In this document: in pieces, positions 25,626 through 36,145 of the stretch
Layout of the letters: each line of letters opens with the position of its first letter
How positions within the stretch are numbered: the stretch's first letter is position 1
Assembly (NCBI GenBank): GCA_017539165.1
Contig: JAFYHN010000035.1
Span: 86,822 to 150,821 of the forward strand
DNA length: 64,000 bases
Reading direction: 5' to 3'
Origin: Eubacterium sp.
Lineage (GTDB): Bacteria > Bacillota > Clostridia > Lachnospirales > Lachnospiraceae
Program-made: the position numbers and the translations under genes
Notes under the pieces: generated by a model
The model's input: only the letters and a program-made list of their open reading frames with translations
Databases searched by the model: none
Told to the model about the DNA's origin: nothing

Positions 25626-28600
25626 TTAATGCTCTACCTTTCTTAATATTCCTTGTTCTAATAATTCAGATATTTTATTACTGAATTCATACTGAATTCC
25701 ACCACCTTTTTCTCCAAACCACGGTGCTATTTTTCCTGATTGAACCTCTACTGGTTTAACTACTTCAAATATTGTATATGGTTTTTTGTCTGTACCAACA
25801 GGTAATGCTCTTTCTGTATATGATGTTCCCTGTGGAGAAACGAAGTATCCTCCATCATATCCATATCTATCTACCATCGTGCCTGGCTCTAAAGTAATAG
25901 TAACTGGTTCACCATCAAAGCCACGATTAGGTGGCCATATTGGACTTCCATCAGCATTATAATATGTGCCACTTCCCCCCTCTACTTCAACTACGTCTCC
26001 AACTCCATTTTCGTTTAATGTATATTTTTTTAGACAATTTTCTCCATAAACAATAGCCTGTCCTTGCAAGCCATACAAATGGCAAAATTGAGCAGCTGAA
26101 ATAATTGCCATGCCGAAATAAAGAATTGCATTTAGATTATCTCCTTTTAATGCATAATACAGCGATGTAAAAATACTAGTTATTGACATGGCACCAGCAT
26201 TACACATCATAAACTGAGTCATTGAAATGCCCAATGCTGCCGTACAGAAGAATCCTAAAGCACCTAAACCAGCACCCATGACAAATCCTTTGATCATGCC
26301 CTTAAGAACTTCATCTTCGGGACATCCCATCAATGTCATAATACCACCAGTAATTGTGCTATTGATCAACCCCATAACAACAATCTTATCCATGTTGTTG
26401 AGTACATTCATTATACCAGTACAGATCATCTGCGAAGTTATAAAGAAATGTCCACTTGGATCGGTATAGTTTACTGGGTCAGCATTTGCATACAAATATT
26501 TATGGAGTGTATCCGGGTCAGTGATACTGCCTTCATATGTATCCATACTTGTGAATACTCCGATTGAAGTATCCATATATCTGGCTCTTAGGTAGTATAA
26601 TCCTGTTTCAGCGTCTAAATATTCTCCGGCATATAAATAGCTATTATCTATAGTACCTGTTTTTTCGAGAAGTTCTCCATATGCATTATACTTATATGTT
26701 GCCTTTTCAGCACTATTTTCATCTGTAAGAATTCTTACATCGCCGTGACCATCACTTATATAATAAATGTTCTGGTTCGAGAAATCCATACTTATGATTT
26801 CTCCGGCTGTTATATATCCTCTATTCAGTTTTCCGTTCTTGTCAGTTTCTGCAAGGGTTGTTGAATATTCACAGTTTGTATCTGTTACAAAAAGAATTGT
26901 TTCTTTTGCAGAATTATTAGTCTTGCTTCTTCTTACTCCTTCTGCATCATATGCATATGAATAATCAATATCCCCGCATCTGTATCCGATCATTCTGTTG
27001 TATACATCATATGTATACAGAGCTTTTTCAGTATTATTGATCTTGCTGATAAGATTTCCGTTCAGGTCATATTCATAAACTGTCTTATCTCCATCATTAG
27101 ATGTTTCCTCAGATACGAGCTGATTCTTAGAATTATACTTATATGTTGTCTCTACTCCATCTACAGTCTGAGAAGTTCTATTTCCGACTTTATCATATTC
27201 ATATGAGTAGGTTGTTACATTTTCTTTACCATTCTTCTTTTCTGTTATCTTATCAGTTATTAATCGGTCTTCGTCATCTCGTTCATATTCTGATATTGTT
27301 TCAGAATCAGACTTCTTTTCTGAAGCTTTTACCTTAAGACCATTCTCATATACATAACTGTATTCTGCCAGAAGCTTATCTGTTCTATCAGTAGCTTTTT
27401 CTGTTTCAAGACGATTGCATTTGTCATAAGTATATACGATACTTACTCCATTTGAATACTTTGTGCTTGCTCTGTTACCATTAGAATCATATGTATATTC
27501 TGAAACAGTTTTATTATCATCTATAACTTTTGATAATCTGCCCTGAGAATCATATTCGTACTTAACAGCTGTATATGTTTCATTTTCACCAAATGACTCT
27601 ACGCTGTTCTCTCTTCCGAATTCGTCATAACCATATCTTATCTTTTGTCCGTTCTCATATAACTTTTCTTCTAATTCTCCATATTTATTATAAGAATAGG
27701 ATATCTGACTATCATCAGTCTTAATGGATTTTACACGACCAAAATCATCATAGAAATATTCGATAACACTGTCGCCAGACTTTATTACACTTGGTCTATC
27801 TTCATCATCATAGGTATAGATAGTCTTAACACCTTTATAATCAGTAATCTCATTTATTCTTCCATGCGAATCATAGCTGTAACTCATATTGCTTCCGTCT
27901 GGAAGGATAGTTGCTACTCTTCTGGAATTTACATCATATTTATACTGAGTTTCATTTCCATTCCCGTCTTTTACAGATATCAGATTCCCCTGACTGTCAT
28001 ACGAATAAACAGTTTCTGATCCAGAATTCTGAGTCACCTTAATCAGACGGTCAGCTGAATCATATGTATAATCTGTTTTTCTACCCGTTGTCGATGTTTT
28101 TGATAAACATCTTCCACGGCTATCGGTTGTAATACTTTCTGAACTTCCATCAGCATAGATAGTTTTTACTCTTTCACCTCTGTCATTGTACTCATAATTA
28201 GTGATACTTCCTTTAGAATCAGTAACACTTGTTAATAATGATCTTTCATCATAAGCAAATGAAGTTGTATTACCATCTTTATCTGTTGTCTTTGTATTCC
28301 TGTTCAGCGCATCAAAATAATAAGTTATGCTATATCCAGTCGGATAAATAACCTTTGTCAGATTGTTATTCTCATCATATTCGAAATTAGTAATATTGCC
28401 TCTTGAATCAGATTCCTTGACAAGATTTCCAACTTTATCATACGCAAACTCTTTTTTAATTCCAATTCTGTCTGTTGAAGAAAGAGTTCTTCCTTCCGCA
28501 TCATATGTAAATTCTTCCTTTGTACCATCGGAATAAACAATTTTACTTACTTTACCAAGCGAAGTATAGTCATAACTTGTACGTCTTCCCTCTGAATCTA

Positions 28601-31600
28601 CAGTAGCTGTTGTCTGACCATTTTTATTTCTTTCAACAGTAGTCAGATTTCCATCTGCATCTTCTGAAGAAACAAGTTCACCACTGCTATTATAGTTGTA
28701 TTTGATTGTTCTACTTACATCACCTTCCTCAGTCTTTACTATGGTTGTTTCTGTAAGTCTATTACCAGAGTCATCGTATGTATAGTTTGTTACATTACCA
28801 GATTGATCTGATACAGCAATAACGTTGCCGCTTGAATCATATTCAGCCGAATAAACTTTTCCTATTTCGTCTGAAATACTCTTGATATTACCATCTGAGG
28901 CTCTATCGTATGATATAACACTTCCATCCACATTCTTAGTGCTAAGAATATTTCCGGCTTTATCATAATCTACTATTATTTCTTTATCATCTACAGTTGA
29001 TATCTTAACAGGTTTATTATCACTGTTATACTCCATCGATATACTATTACCATCTGCATCAGTTATCGATGTAGCATTTCCAAAGCTATCATATTTTGTA
29101 GTTGTTACATTTCCTCTGGCATCTGTAAATGTTAATACATTTCCGAATTCATCATAAGTTGATTTCTGTGTATGACCATTTGCATCTGTTGTCTGAAGAA
29201 CGTTTCCGTTATCATCATAAACATATACAGTTTTATTACCTAATCTGTCAGAAACAACTTTTTGCCTGCCATCAATGTCATGATCATACTCAATCCTATT
29301 GCCTTCAGCATCGATTGTAGCAATGAGTCTTCCTTCAGCATCGTACTCATTTCGTGACACAGCTATACCCATAGGATCCGTTATAGACATAAGATTGTGG
29401 TCGTTATCATATGTAAATGAAACAGTTCTGTCAGCACTGTCAGTTACTGATACCAGGTCACCATTAAGGTCGTACTTGTATATAGTTGTATTGCCATTGG
29501 GCTCAGTAATGCTGCTAATCCTGCCTTCGCTGTCTCGCTTAAACTCGATATTCTTTCCATCTTCGGAATGATATCCGTTCTTATCAACTTTGATCACATG
29601 ACCTGCAGCATCAACTATCTTATAAACACCTAAGGACTTGTTAAGATATAGCTCATTTCCGTCAGCAGTAGTCAGCTTATAGTTTAATGTATCATATACG
29701 GACTCATCATAGAATGCTACCTGACCACCTTCATAGAACGCCGTCGTATCTGCCAGGATTTCAAGTTTAACTTTCTGACTAGTCTCACACTTATAACCAA
29801 AATATATCTCTGATATAGGTCTAAGTGCACTGATTCCATTTCCTATAACAAGTGAGAATCTGTCACTTGTTCCGTCACCATATGATACGATCACATCATG
29901 ATTCTTAGTCTCTTTGATTCTATAAGTGGTAGAAAACGCAGAACCTGTACGTTCCATGGTATATCCACTAGCAATACTGTTACTTTCAGTAAGTCTTGTG
30001 CCCGTGAGGTCCATAGTCCAACCATAACCAAAATCGCCCTGCTTCTTATTTCTTGTATCATAGATTCTGTTTACATTTACAGTTGTTCCACCCATAGAGG
30101 TTGTAACATCTGTAAATCCGATATGGAAGTTACCAATCTTCAGATCTCCCTCTACAACAAAATCACGCGTAACTGTTTTTATATTTCCGCCCTGATCCTG
30201 TACTTTGAGCCTCAGCTCATACTCTCCATTCATCATGAGAGTAGGATCTATCTTTCCAAACTCTCCATCCTTTATGCTTTCTGTACCTTCAGCTATGAGA
30301 GTATAATCCGCATAAGGTTTCAGTCTATATTCGAGTCTCCAGAAATCAAGCTCTGTCTCGTCAGTTGCCGTACCAGTTATAGTAGTAATCTGTTTAATTG
30401 GTTCAGTAAATGTATCTGTTGTTATCTCAGCAACCGGCGCTGTCTTATCAGAACCGTTAAAAAATGTGCATTCTGCTGTAAGGACTATATCATCGCCCTT
30501 GTTATTCTCTTTTTCAGTTTCATCAAGAGTGTATACAGCTCTGATTTTAACCCTGCCAGTTTTTTCAGAAGTAAACTTAGCTGCAAGACTGTTCTCTGCA
30601 AGAATCTCATCACCTTTATAAAGCTTAAGATTCTCTTTCTTCATTCCATCTGCCAGTGTAACCTGTGCGGTAACCTGTGTTCCTACAGAAGTACGGCTAT
30701 GTGACAGATTTAATGAGAATTTCTTGTTCTCATTCTGTTCTGTACTTGAAGTGTCCGGGGTTTCAACTTTTTCTTCTGTCTTACTATTATCTGTGTCCGG
30801 ATCAACTGTTTCACCTTCCTTATAATCAAATGAAGCATCACATCTTACCCTCGTTCCGGTTGTATCTTCTACATACAGATAAAGATTATATTTTCCTGAT
30901 TTGAGAGTAGTTAATGGAATCTTTCCTAGAAGTTCATCCTTTACTTCTTTAGTTCCCTCTGAGATTTCAGTAACCTCATCTGAACCTTCTGGCTGATATA
31001 CCAGCTCATACTTAGAAAAATGTCCCTCTGCTTCAGCACTACCTTTTATCTCAATCTCTTCAGTTTCTTTGTTAAGGACAATATCCTTTATTTCACAAGA
31101 AATAGTATATTTCTCAGTTTTACCTGCTTCCACATATATCTGCATATCAATGATTCTTGCATTTCCTGCAGCATCTTCTACATGGAATCTGATATCGTAC
31201 AATCCATCTTCAAAACCAGTTATATCAAGTTTTCCAAGTAGTCCATTCTCTATCGGTTCTTTTCCTTCTGCAAAAGTTTTATATTCTTCATCAGAAGTCT
31301 TTTTATATGACAGAGTATATGAATCAAGTTTATTTTCATCTTTTGCTGTTCCAATAAATTCGATATCAAAACCAAGCTCCGATCCCGGTGCCGGTGATAT
31401 AATCTCCGCTACTGGAAGAGTTACATCCCTGTCATCTATTACCGTTATCTGAACTGTTTTTTCTGAAGTATTTCCAGCCATATCAGTTGCTACGGCTTTC
31501 ATCTTCATTATTCCTTCTTTTTCTGGAACAATATATGTAATACCGGAATGATCAAGCTCCTTTTTATCATCTACATATAATGCAAAATCAGATACCCCAT

Positions 31601-34600
31601 GATCATCCACAGCATACGCATCCACCATTATAGAATCTCCAAGAGATATCATGGTTTTAGATACGTCAATATGCACTTCCGGTGCCTGATCATCCTCAAC
31701 TGACTTATAGTCTTTCAGATTATTAGTCTTTATTACTGCTGTCGCAGGATATGACCATGTTCCTTCCACATCAGCGACTTGATACTTAACAACATATGTT
31801 TTTCCTATCTCAATGCTGTTTGACAGTCTTCCTTCCGTCCATGAACTGTCACCGATTTCTTTATAATAGAATTTTTCCTGTCTGATACCATGCTTCGAAT
31901 CTTCTGGATGATCTGGATCATATGCCGAATAAATGATATTCGCCAGAGCTTTATTCTTTACACGTGAATCCTTAGAAACCTCTGCTTTTATCTCCGCAAC
32001 AGGTCGACTCTGTACTATAAGAAGCTTCTGATATTCATTAGTAGAAGACCATTTGCGATATGGTGCTATGAAACTATTTCCATATGTAGGGTCATCCATA
32101 ACCCTTGAACGGATTGCATATGCTCCTGTTATATCAAATACCGTTATCGGATTATTTATTCTCTTTAATATATGTCCGTTGGAAAGAGTTACTTCTCCTT
32201 CTTTCCACAAGTTTCCTTTATCATCTTTATCTGCATCAGTTGGAGTAGCACTCTGTGCATCAGTCGCTGTTGCTACTATTCCAAACTCTTCATCATTTTC
32301 AGCCACATTACTCTCAAGAAGTGATGAAACATCAAATGCATCGGGTACATATTCATACTCCCACTGCTGTGAATACTGTGGATCATTCTCTTTATCTGAA
32401 TATATATCTTTATAGTTGATGACATCATTTGTTGTTATATTGTCTTTTATCGAATAATCTTTTGATAAAATTGAGCTAAGTATGTAGTTGTTAACAGCAT
32501 CCATCTCTTCAGTTAGGTTTTCTGAAGAACGTGTCAGTCCTTTACATTCTGCATAACCCATAAAAGACTGATACTGCATATCATTTGTTTCATTTCCAAT
32601 TCCTACGAAATGAGCATCATTCTTAAGTACTGCAGCTGCAAGATCAGCCATACTCTCATCCGTTGAAAGCTCCGGAACTCGATTATCACTAAGATTAAGG
32701 ACATAATGCTCTGCATTAGGTCTCCATTCATAACCATCAATTATGTCTGAAAGACCACTACCCGACATAGACTGCATAGTTATATTCTTGAATGTGAAGA
32801 ATGAACGCTGACTGCAGGCATGATTTAAATGTCTTGTTATCGGTCCAAATCCTGTTCCGCTTTCCAATTCAGGAAGGATAAAGTTATCGATGACAAGCTT
32901 GTCATCACACCATACAGATATTGATCTTGGATCAACTACGATCTTTAAATGATGGTTGTCATACACATTTCCTATTGAGCAAGTACAATAACATGTATAA
33001 TCTTCACTCGCTCTTCCAGAAGTATTTCCAGTAAATATATCAAACCTATTACAGTCTATTCTTCTGAGCCTTAATCCTCCGGATGTTACAAGAATACAAT
33101 AACCACGTATGTAGTTCTCTTCCTCTGATATGTCTGTATTAAAGAGGAAACCTCCACCTTCCATACTATGCCAGTCTGTATTATCTCTCTGAAGATCGAA
33201 TTCAAATATCTTCTTTCCTGTATCGTGATCATCTAGATAAAGGAAATCAGAAAGAGGGTTCCTAACATATCCAAGCATTCGGATATCATCACCTTCATAT
33301 ACTATATGATCCTGATATCCGTCTAGATTATGATGAGCGTATTCTTTCCATGCAAACTTATCCTGTGCTGTATACTTCTTAGATGAAACTGTCTCAATTC
33401 TTGTATCAACACCTTTAGCTTTAAGTATATTTTCAAGCTCAGCTGCCTTTTCATTGTATATCTGCAGCTTCTCATCTGAAACATCACCGACTGTAAATAC
33501 GATATCTGCAGCTTTTGCCTTTTCTATCTCCAGATTTGCTTCAGGTGCTTCATTATCCACCTCAAAAACACCATACTGTTCCTGCATTTCATCTTCTGTT
33601 GAATCCTTCAGATAATCTGCATCTGTAAGTAATTCAGGAATAGTATTTCCAAAAGTTTCCTGTACATCAAGTACGACTTTATATTTTCCTACTTTATCTG
33701 TATCTACTGATACTTCTTTTTCATTCTTATCAGATAAAAGAACTGACTCACTTTCTTCAAATATACCGTTATTATTCTTATCGTAATAAACTGTCCATCT
33801 TCTTATATCTATCTCATCTCCGTCCGGTGATACTGACGCATCAGCTATTTTTATATGTGCTTTTCCATCAGAGGTTCTGAAATATTTATCAGAATCAAGT
33901 ATAAATCCTGCAATAGGAGAAGCATCTGGGATTATATCAATCTCTTCTGATGCAGTTCCGACATTTCCTTTTACGGATACTGATACGGTTACTGTGTAAT
34001 GTCCAGGTTCTTTAAATAGTCCCACCTTCTTAATGTCAGTACTATCTTTAGTTGTCACAAAGATATCAGACGCATCTTCTCCATCTCTGGTGACAGTCCA
34101 AGTAAAGATACTTTCTGGCTTGAAATCCTTTCCATCCTTTCCTTCTGCAGTAAATGTCACACTTCTGTTCTGCTTGAAAGTGCCATCTGACTTAAGAAAA
34201 ACTTCTGGCTTAAATACAAAAGAAATCAAATCCAGATCCTGAGGTCCCGCATTTATCTCTATTATTGAACCATTGATATTTACAGCCTTAGCTATGATTC
34301 GACCATTCAGATGAAATTCATTTGCATTTATATTTACTATTCCATTTGGAGCATATATCGTAGCATTAAGATTTATCGAAGAACCATTGATAGTGATATT
34401 TCCTGCCTCTGACATAAGAAAGACTCTGCTATCACGTGGCGTAGCTATACTTCCGACATTATATGTTATATTCTTTTTAGCATATATGATTCCCTGTCCA
34501 AGGAAGGATGTTGAACTGAATGTCATATGTCCTTCTGAAAGAATAGGCTTATCTACTACTACTTTGTCTGAATCAAAAAACTTGTCGTTTTTATAAACTG

Positions 34601-35129
34601 TTCCATTCTCTAATACATTTTCTTTAATATCATTCGATATATCAGGAATCTCAATCTTATCAGCTTTTTCCTTTTTTGAACCAACCTTCTGAAACTCTTT
34701 TCCGCTTGCAGTAGTAATATCAATCTTTTTACTTGCTTCTACTGTACCGCTTACTTCAAGATTTGTACCCTGAAAGAAAAAATTCTTGTTTGTATGTACA
34801 TCTCCATTTATCTTTGTCTTATATGTATATAATGAGATGTCTTTGTTATCGGATGTAAAAAGCGCATAGCCTAATGCCTTATATTCATCTGGTAATGTAT
34901 ATCCTTCCTGATTACCAGTCTCGGGGTTTACATCCGTTTTCTCTTTGAACTCAAAAACACAGTCATCATCAACTGACTTTACGTCTGATGAAGACTGTGT
35001 AACATTATTCTGTACACTGCTGGCTGCAAATGCAGTCTCAGGTACGAGTCCTATAACCATTCCGATCACTAACACAAAAGAGATAACTCTTCTAATGATA
35101 GCAAACCTTCCGCATCTAATAATTTCCAA
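25626..35129 (-). CDS. Giant secreted YD-repeat (Rhs-like) protein with C-terminal TNT NAD-glycohydrolase toxin
   Basis: 3167 aa from a TTG at 35129 that has GGAGG 8 bases upstream; an ATG at 35156 is in frame but has no ribosome site. Order: signal peptide (to about 36, ending TAFAAS); repetitive beta region with bactofilin-like NGDVHTNKNFFFQG (about 75-290); PKD/Ig-like domains (about 310-560); a lectin/LamG-like region (about 630-800); several Ig-like units with DMAGN motifs (about 1130-1660); a YD-repeat shell (about 1850-2830); the Rhs core YLYAGEYLDAETGLYYLRARY ending YTDPSGH (about 2850); a hydrophobic stretch (about 2890-3030); and a TNT domain (last 90 residues: DRYG, FVSPQGTSYTERALP, IAPWFGEKGGGIQYEF). 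TNT toxins hydrolyse NAD+. An Imm59-like gene follows. Confidence 0.93.
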   Translation of the reverse strand: MEIIRCGRFAIIRRVISFVLVIGMVIGLVPETAFAASSVQNNVTQSSSDVKSVDDDCVFEFKEKTDVNPETGNQEGYTLPDEYKALGYALFTSDNKDISLYTYKTKINGDVHTNKNFFFQGTNLEVSGTVEASKKIDITTASGKEFQKVGSKKEKADKIEIPDISNDIKENVLENGTVYKNDKFFDSDKVVVDKPILSEGHMTFSSTSFLGQGIIYAKKNITYNVGSIATPRDSRVFLMSEAGNITINGSSINLNATIYAPNGIVNINANEFHLNGRIIAKAVNINGSIIEINAGPQDLDLISFVFKPEVFLKSDGTFKQNRSVTFTAEGKDGKDFKPESIFTWTVTRDGEDASDIFVTTKDSTDIKKVGLFKEPGHYTVTVSVSVKGNVGTASEEIDIIPDASPIAGFILDSDKYFRTSDGKAHIKIADASVSPDGDEIDIRRWTVYYDKNNNGIFEESESVLLSDKNEKEVSVDTDKVGKYKVVLDVQETFGNTIPELLTDADYLKDSTEDEMQEQYGVFEVDNEAPEANLEIEKAKAADIVFTVGDVSDEKLQIYNEKAAELENILKAKGVDTRIETVSSKKYTAQDKFAWKEYAHHNLDGYQDHIVYEGDDIRMLGYVRNPLSDFLYLDDHDTGKKIFEFDLQRDNTDWHSMEGGGFLFNTDISEEENYIRGYCILVTSGGLRLRRIDCNRFDIFTGNTSGRASEDYTCYCTCSIGNVYDNHHLKIVVDPRSISVWCDDKLVIDNFILPELESGTGFGPITRHLNHACSQRSFFTFKNITMQSMSGSGLSDIIDGYEWRPNAEHYVLNLSDNRVPELSTDESMADLAAAVLKNDAHFVGIGNETNDMQYQSFMGYAECKGLTRSSENLTEEMDAVNNYILSSILSKDYSIKDNITTNDVINYKDIYSDKENDPQYSQQWEYEYVPDAFDVSSLLESNVAENDEEFGIVATATDAQSATPTDADKDDKGNLWKEGEVTLSNGHILKRINNPITVFDITGAYAIRSRVMDDPTYGNSFIAPYRKWSSTNEYQKLLIVQSRPVAEIKAEVSKDSRVKNKALANIIYSAYDPDHPEDSKHGIRQEKFYYKEIGDSSWTEGRLSNSIEIGKTYVVKYQVADVEGTWSYPATAVIKTNNLKDYKSVEDDQAPEVHIDVSKTMISLGDSIMVDAYAVDDHGVSDFALYVDDKKELDHSGITYIVPEKEGIMKMKAVATDMAGNTSEKTVQITVIDDRDVTLPVAEIISPAPGSELGFDIEFIGTAKDENKLDSYTLSYKKTSDEEYKTFAEGKEPIENGLLGKLDITGFEDGLYDIRFHVEDAAGNARIIDMQIYVEAGKTEKYTISCEIKDIVLNKETEEIEIKGSAEAEGHFSKYELVYQPEGSDEVTEISEGTKEVKDELLGKIPLTTLKSGKYNLYLYVEDTTGTRVRCDASFDYKEGETVDPDTDNSKTEEKVETPDTSSTEQNENKKFSLNLSHSRTSVGTQVTAQVTLADGMKKENLKLYKGDEILAENSLAAKFTSEKTGRVKIRAVYTLDETEKENNKGDDIVLTAECTFFNGSDKTAPVAEITTDTFTEPIKQITTITGTATDETELDFWRLEYRLKPYADYTLIAEGTESIKDGEFGKIDPTLMMNGEYELRLKVQDQGGNIKTVTRDFVVEGDLKIGNFHIGFTDVTTSMGGTTVNVNRIYDTRNKKQGDFGYGWTMDLTGTRLTESNSIASGYTMERTGSAFSTTYRIKETKNHDVIVSYGDGTSDRFSLVIGNGISALRPISEIYFGYKCETSQKVKLEILADTTAFYEGGQVAFYDESVYDTLNYKLTTADGNELYLNKSLGVYKIVDAAGHVIKVDKNGYHSEDGKNIEFKRDSEGRISSITEPNGNTTIYKYDLNGDLVSVTDSADRTVSFTYDNDHNLMSITDPMGIAVSRNEYDAEGRLIATIDAEGNRIEYDHDIDGRQKVVSDRLGNKTVYVYDDNGNVLQTTDANGHTQKSTYDEFGNVLTFTDARGNVTTTKYDSFGNATSITDADGNSISMEYNSDNKPVKISTVDDKEIIVDYDKAGNILSTKNVDGSVISYDRASDGNIKSISDEIGKVYSAEYDSSGNVIAVSDQSGNVTNYTYDDSGNRLTETTIVKTEEGDVSRTIKYNYNSSGELVSSEDADGNLTTVERNKNGQTTATVDSEGRRTSYDYTSLGKVSKIVYSDGTKEEFTYDAEGRTLSSTDRIGIKKEFAYDKVGNLVKESDSRGNITNFEYDENNNLTKVIYPTGYSITYYFDALNRNTKTTDKDGNTTSFAYDERSLLTSVTDSKGSITNYEYNDRGERVKTIYADGSSESITTDSRGRCLSKTSTTGRKTDYTYDSADRLIKVTQNSGSETVYSYDSQGNLISVKDGNGNETQYKYDVNSRRVATILPDGSNMSYSYDSHGRINEITDYKGVKTIYTYDDEDRPSVIKSGDSVIEYFYDDFGRVKSIKTDDSQISYSYNKYGELEEKLYENGQKIRYGYDEFGRENSVESFGENETYTAVKYEYDSQGRLSKVIDDNKTVSEYTYDSNGNRASTKYSNGVSIVYTYDKCNRLETEKATDRTDKLLAEYSYVYENGLKVKASEKKSDSETISEYERDDEDRLITDKITEKKNGKENVTTYSYEYDKVGNRTSQTVDGVETTYKYNSKNQLVSEETSNDGDKTVYEYDLNGNLISKINNTEKALYTYDVYNRMIGYRCGDIDYSYAYDAEGVRRSKTNNSAKETILFVTDTNCEYSTTLAETDKNGKLNRGYITAGEIISMDFSNQNIYYISDGHGDVRILTDENSAEKATYKYNAYGELLEKTGTIDNSYLYAGEYLDAETGLYYLRARYMDTSIGVFTSMDTYEGSITDPDTLHKYLYANADPVNYTDPSGHFFITSQMICTGIMNVLNNMDKIVVMGLINSTITGGIMTLMGCPEDEVLKGMIKGFVMGAGLGALGFFCTAALGISMTQFMMCNAGAMSITSIFTSLYYALKGDNLNAILYFGMAIISAAQFCHLYGLQGQAIVYGENCLKKYTLNENGVGDVVEVEGGSGTYYNADGSPIWPPNRGFDGEPVTITLEPGTMVDRYGYDGGYFVSPQGTSYTERALPVGTDKKPYTIFEVVKPVEVQSGKIAPWFGEKGGGIQYEFSNKISELLEQGILRKVEH

Positions 35130-35186
35130 CTTGTTGTCCTCCATTAAGATTGTCATTAAGAAATAACATTTAATATTTCCCGGATG

Positions 35187-35215
35187 ATATTATTCTAATC
35201 AACGAAATAAATCAA
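35187..35215 (-). promoter_or_regulatory. Promoter of the giant YD/TNT gene
   Basis: Minus strand: TTGATT (35215-35210), 17-bp spacer, TAATAT (35192-35187), about 60 bp before the TTG start. The -35 box is imperfect and directly downstream of two direct repeats, which suggests activation. Confidence 0.65.
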
Positions 35216-35226
35216 CAACAATCTGA

Positions 35227-35255
35227 TGAACGACACTTTTAGTTAGTGAACGACA
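35227..35255 (-). promoter_or_regulatory. Two TGTCGTTCA direct repeats, activator site
   Basis: On the minus strand TGTCGTTCA occurs twice, exactly, at 35255-35247 and 35235-35227, 20 bp apart start to start, ending 11 bp before the -35 box. Paired 9-bp repeats with two-turn spacing are the pattern of response regulators such as LytTR or OmpR types. Toxin expression is probably controlled by a signalling system not in the immediate neighbourhood. Confidence 0.6.
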
Positions 35256-35280
35256 TATTTTTATGTTTTTTTCTAGAAAA

Positions 35281-36117
35281 TCACACCTCAACCTCATCCC
35301 CGGAATGCACATACTGCAGCTGGTCACCCAGGATAAGTTTCATCTCTTCATATGCCGGCACACCGGTGCAGTGGCATGTGAAGTACCTGGATGGATAGTT
35401 CTTCAGCTCGCGAGCGATTGCCCTGACTTCTTCAAGTTCGTCAGCTGTATAATCGCGATGCACCATCAGATGGAATCCGCTGATAACTGCATCCGGATAT
35501 TCTCCGTACTTTTCCTTAAATGCATCGAGTATACTTAAGATTCCGTTATGTGCGCAGCCTGACATAAGAATCTTCTTTGAGCCTTCTTTGATCACCAGAA
35601 AATGTTCATGTCTGAAATCATCTTGTACATATCCATCCCCAACTTTAATAATAAGTTCAAGATTGGTTGAAGGAAGCTGGTGAGTTCTGTTTTTTATAGT
35701 GATCAACTCCATCTCATCATCTATCACATGGTCACCATCAACGAACTTAACCTGCGGCAGCTTCGCTATCTCCGGATCGATACCTATATACTTGTAGCGA
35801 CCGCCTTCAGCACCTTCACCATCATCCGCATAGTAGTTTCCTACTGCGAGCTTCTGCATATATATTGGTGCATGATCATTTACTTTTGCAAATGGCATTA
35901 TACCGCCTGAGTGATCGTAATGACCGTGGCTAAGTGCAACCATATCTACCTTGTTCAGATCAATTCCAAGTATAGATGCATTTGCGATCGTATCCTCTGA
36001 CGGACCAACGTCCATCAACATCTTATGCTTCTCTGTCTCAACGTAAAATGAAAGACCGTGGGCAAATGCACATCCCTTTGATCCTTCTGTATTCTCTATA
36101 AGATTTATTATTTTCAT
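35281..36117 (-). CDS. MBL-fold hydrolase of the COG1237 group
   Basis: 278 aa. Metal motif ALSHGHYDHSGG, C-terminal features LMSGCAHNGILSI and ISGFHLM, and the opening IINLIENTEGSKGCAFAHGLSFYVET match the archaeal-type 7,8-dihydropterin-6-methyl-4-(beta-D-ribofuranosyl)-aminobenzene-5'-phosphate synthase-like group. In bacteria its substrate is uncertain. Metal ligands are intact. The next gene upstream (ATPase) ends 28 bases before it. Confidence 0.88.
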   Translation of the reverse strand: MKIINLIENTEGSKGCAFAHGLSFYVETEKHKMLMDVGPSEDTIANASILGIDLNKVDMVALSHGHYDHSGGIMPFAKVNDHAPIYMQKLAVGNYYADDGEGAEGGRYKYIGIDPEIAKLPQVKFVDGDHVIDDEMELITIKNRTHQLPSTNLELIIKVGDGYVQDDFRHEHFLVIKEGSKKILMSGCAHNGILSILDAFKEKYGEYPDAVISGFHLMVHRDYTADELEEVRAIARELKNYPSRYFTCHCTGVPAYEEMKLILGDQLQYVHSGDEVEV

Positions 36118-36145
36118 TTTTCTACCAACTTTCTCAATACTTCAC

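Noticed and set aside
27000-29500. Regular repeats within the YD gene as a DNA repeat array
   Set aside because: The periodicity is at the protein level (YD repeats) with diverged DNA; not a separate feature.
29898-30704. 268-codon plus-strand frame
   Set aside because: It lies fully antisense inside the giant YD gene, has no ribosome site and no domain; a by-product of the biased codons of the long gene.
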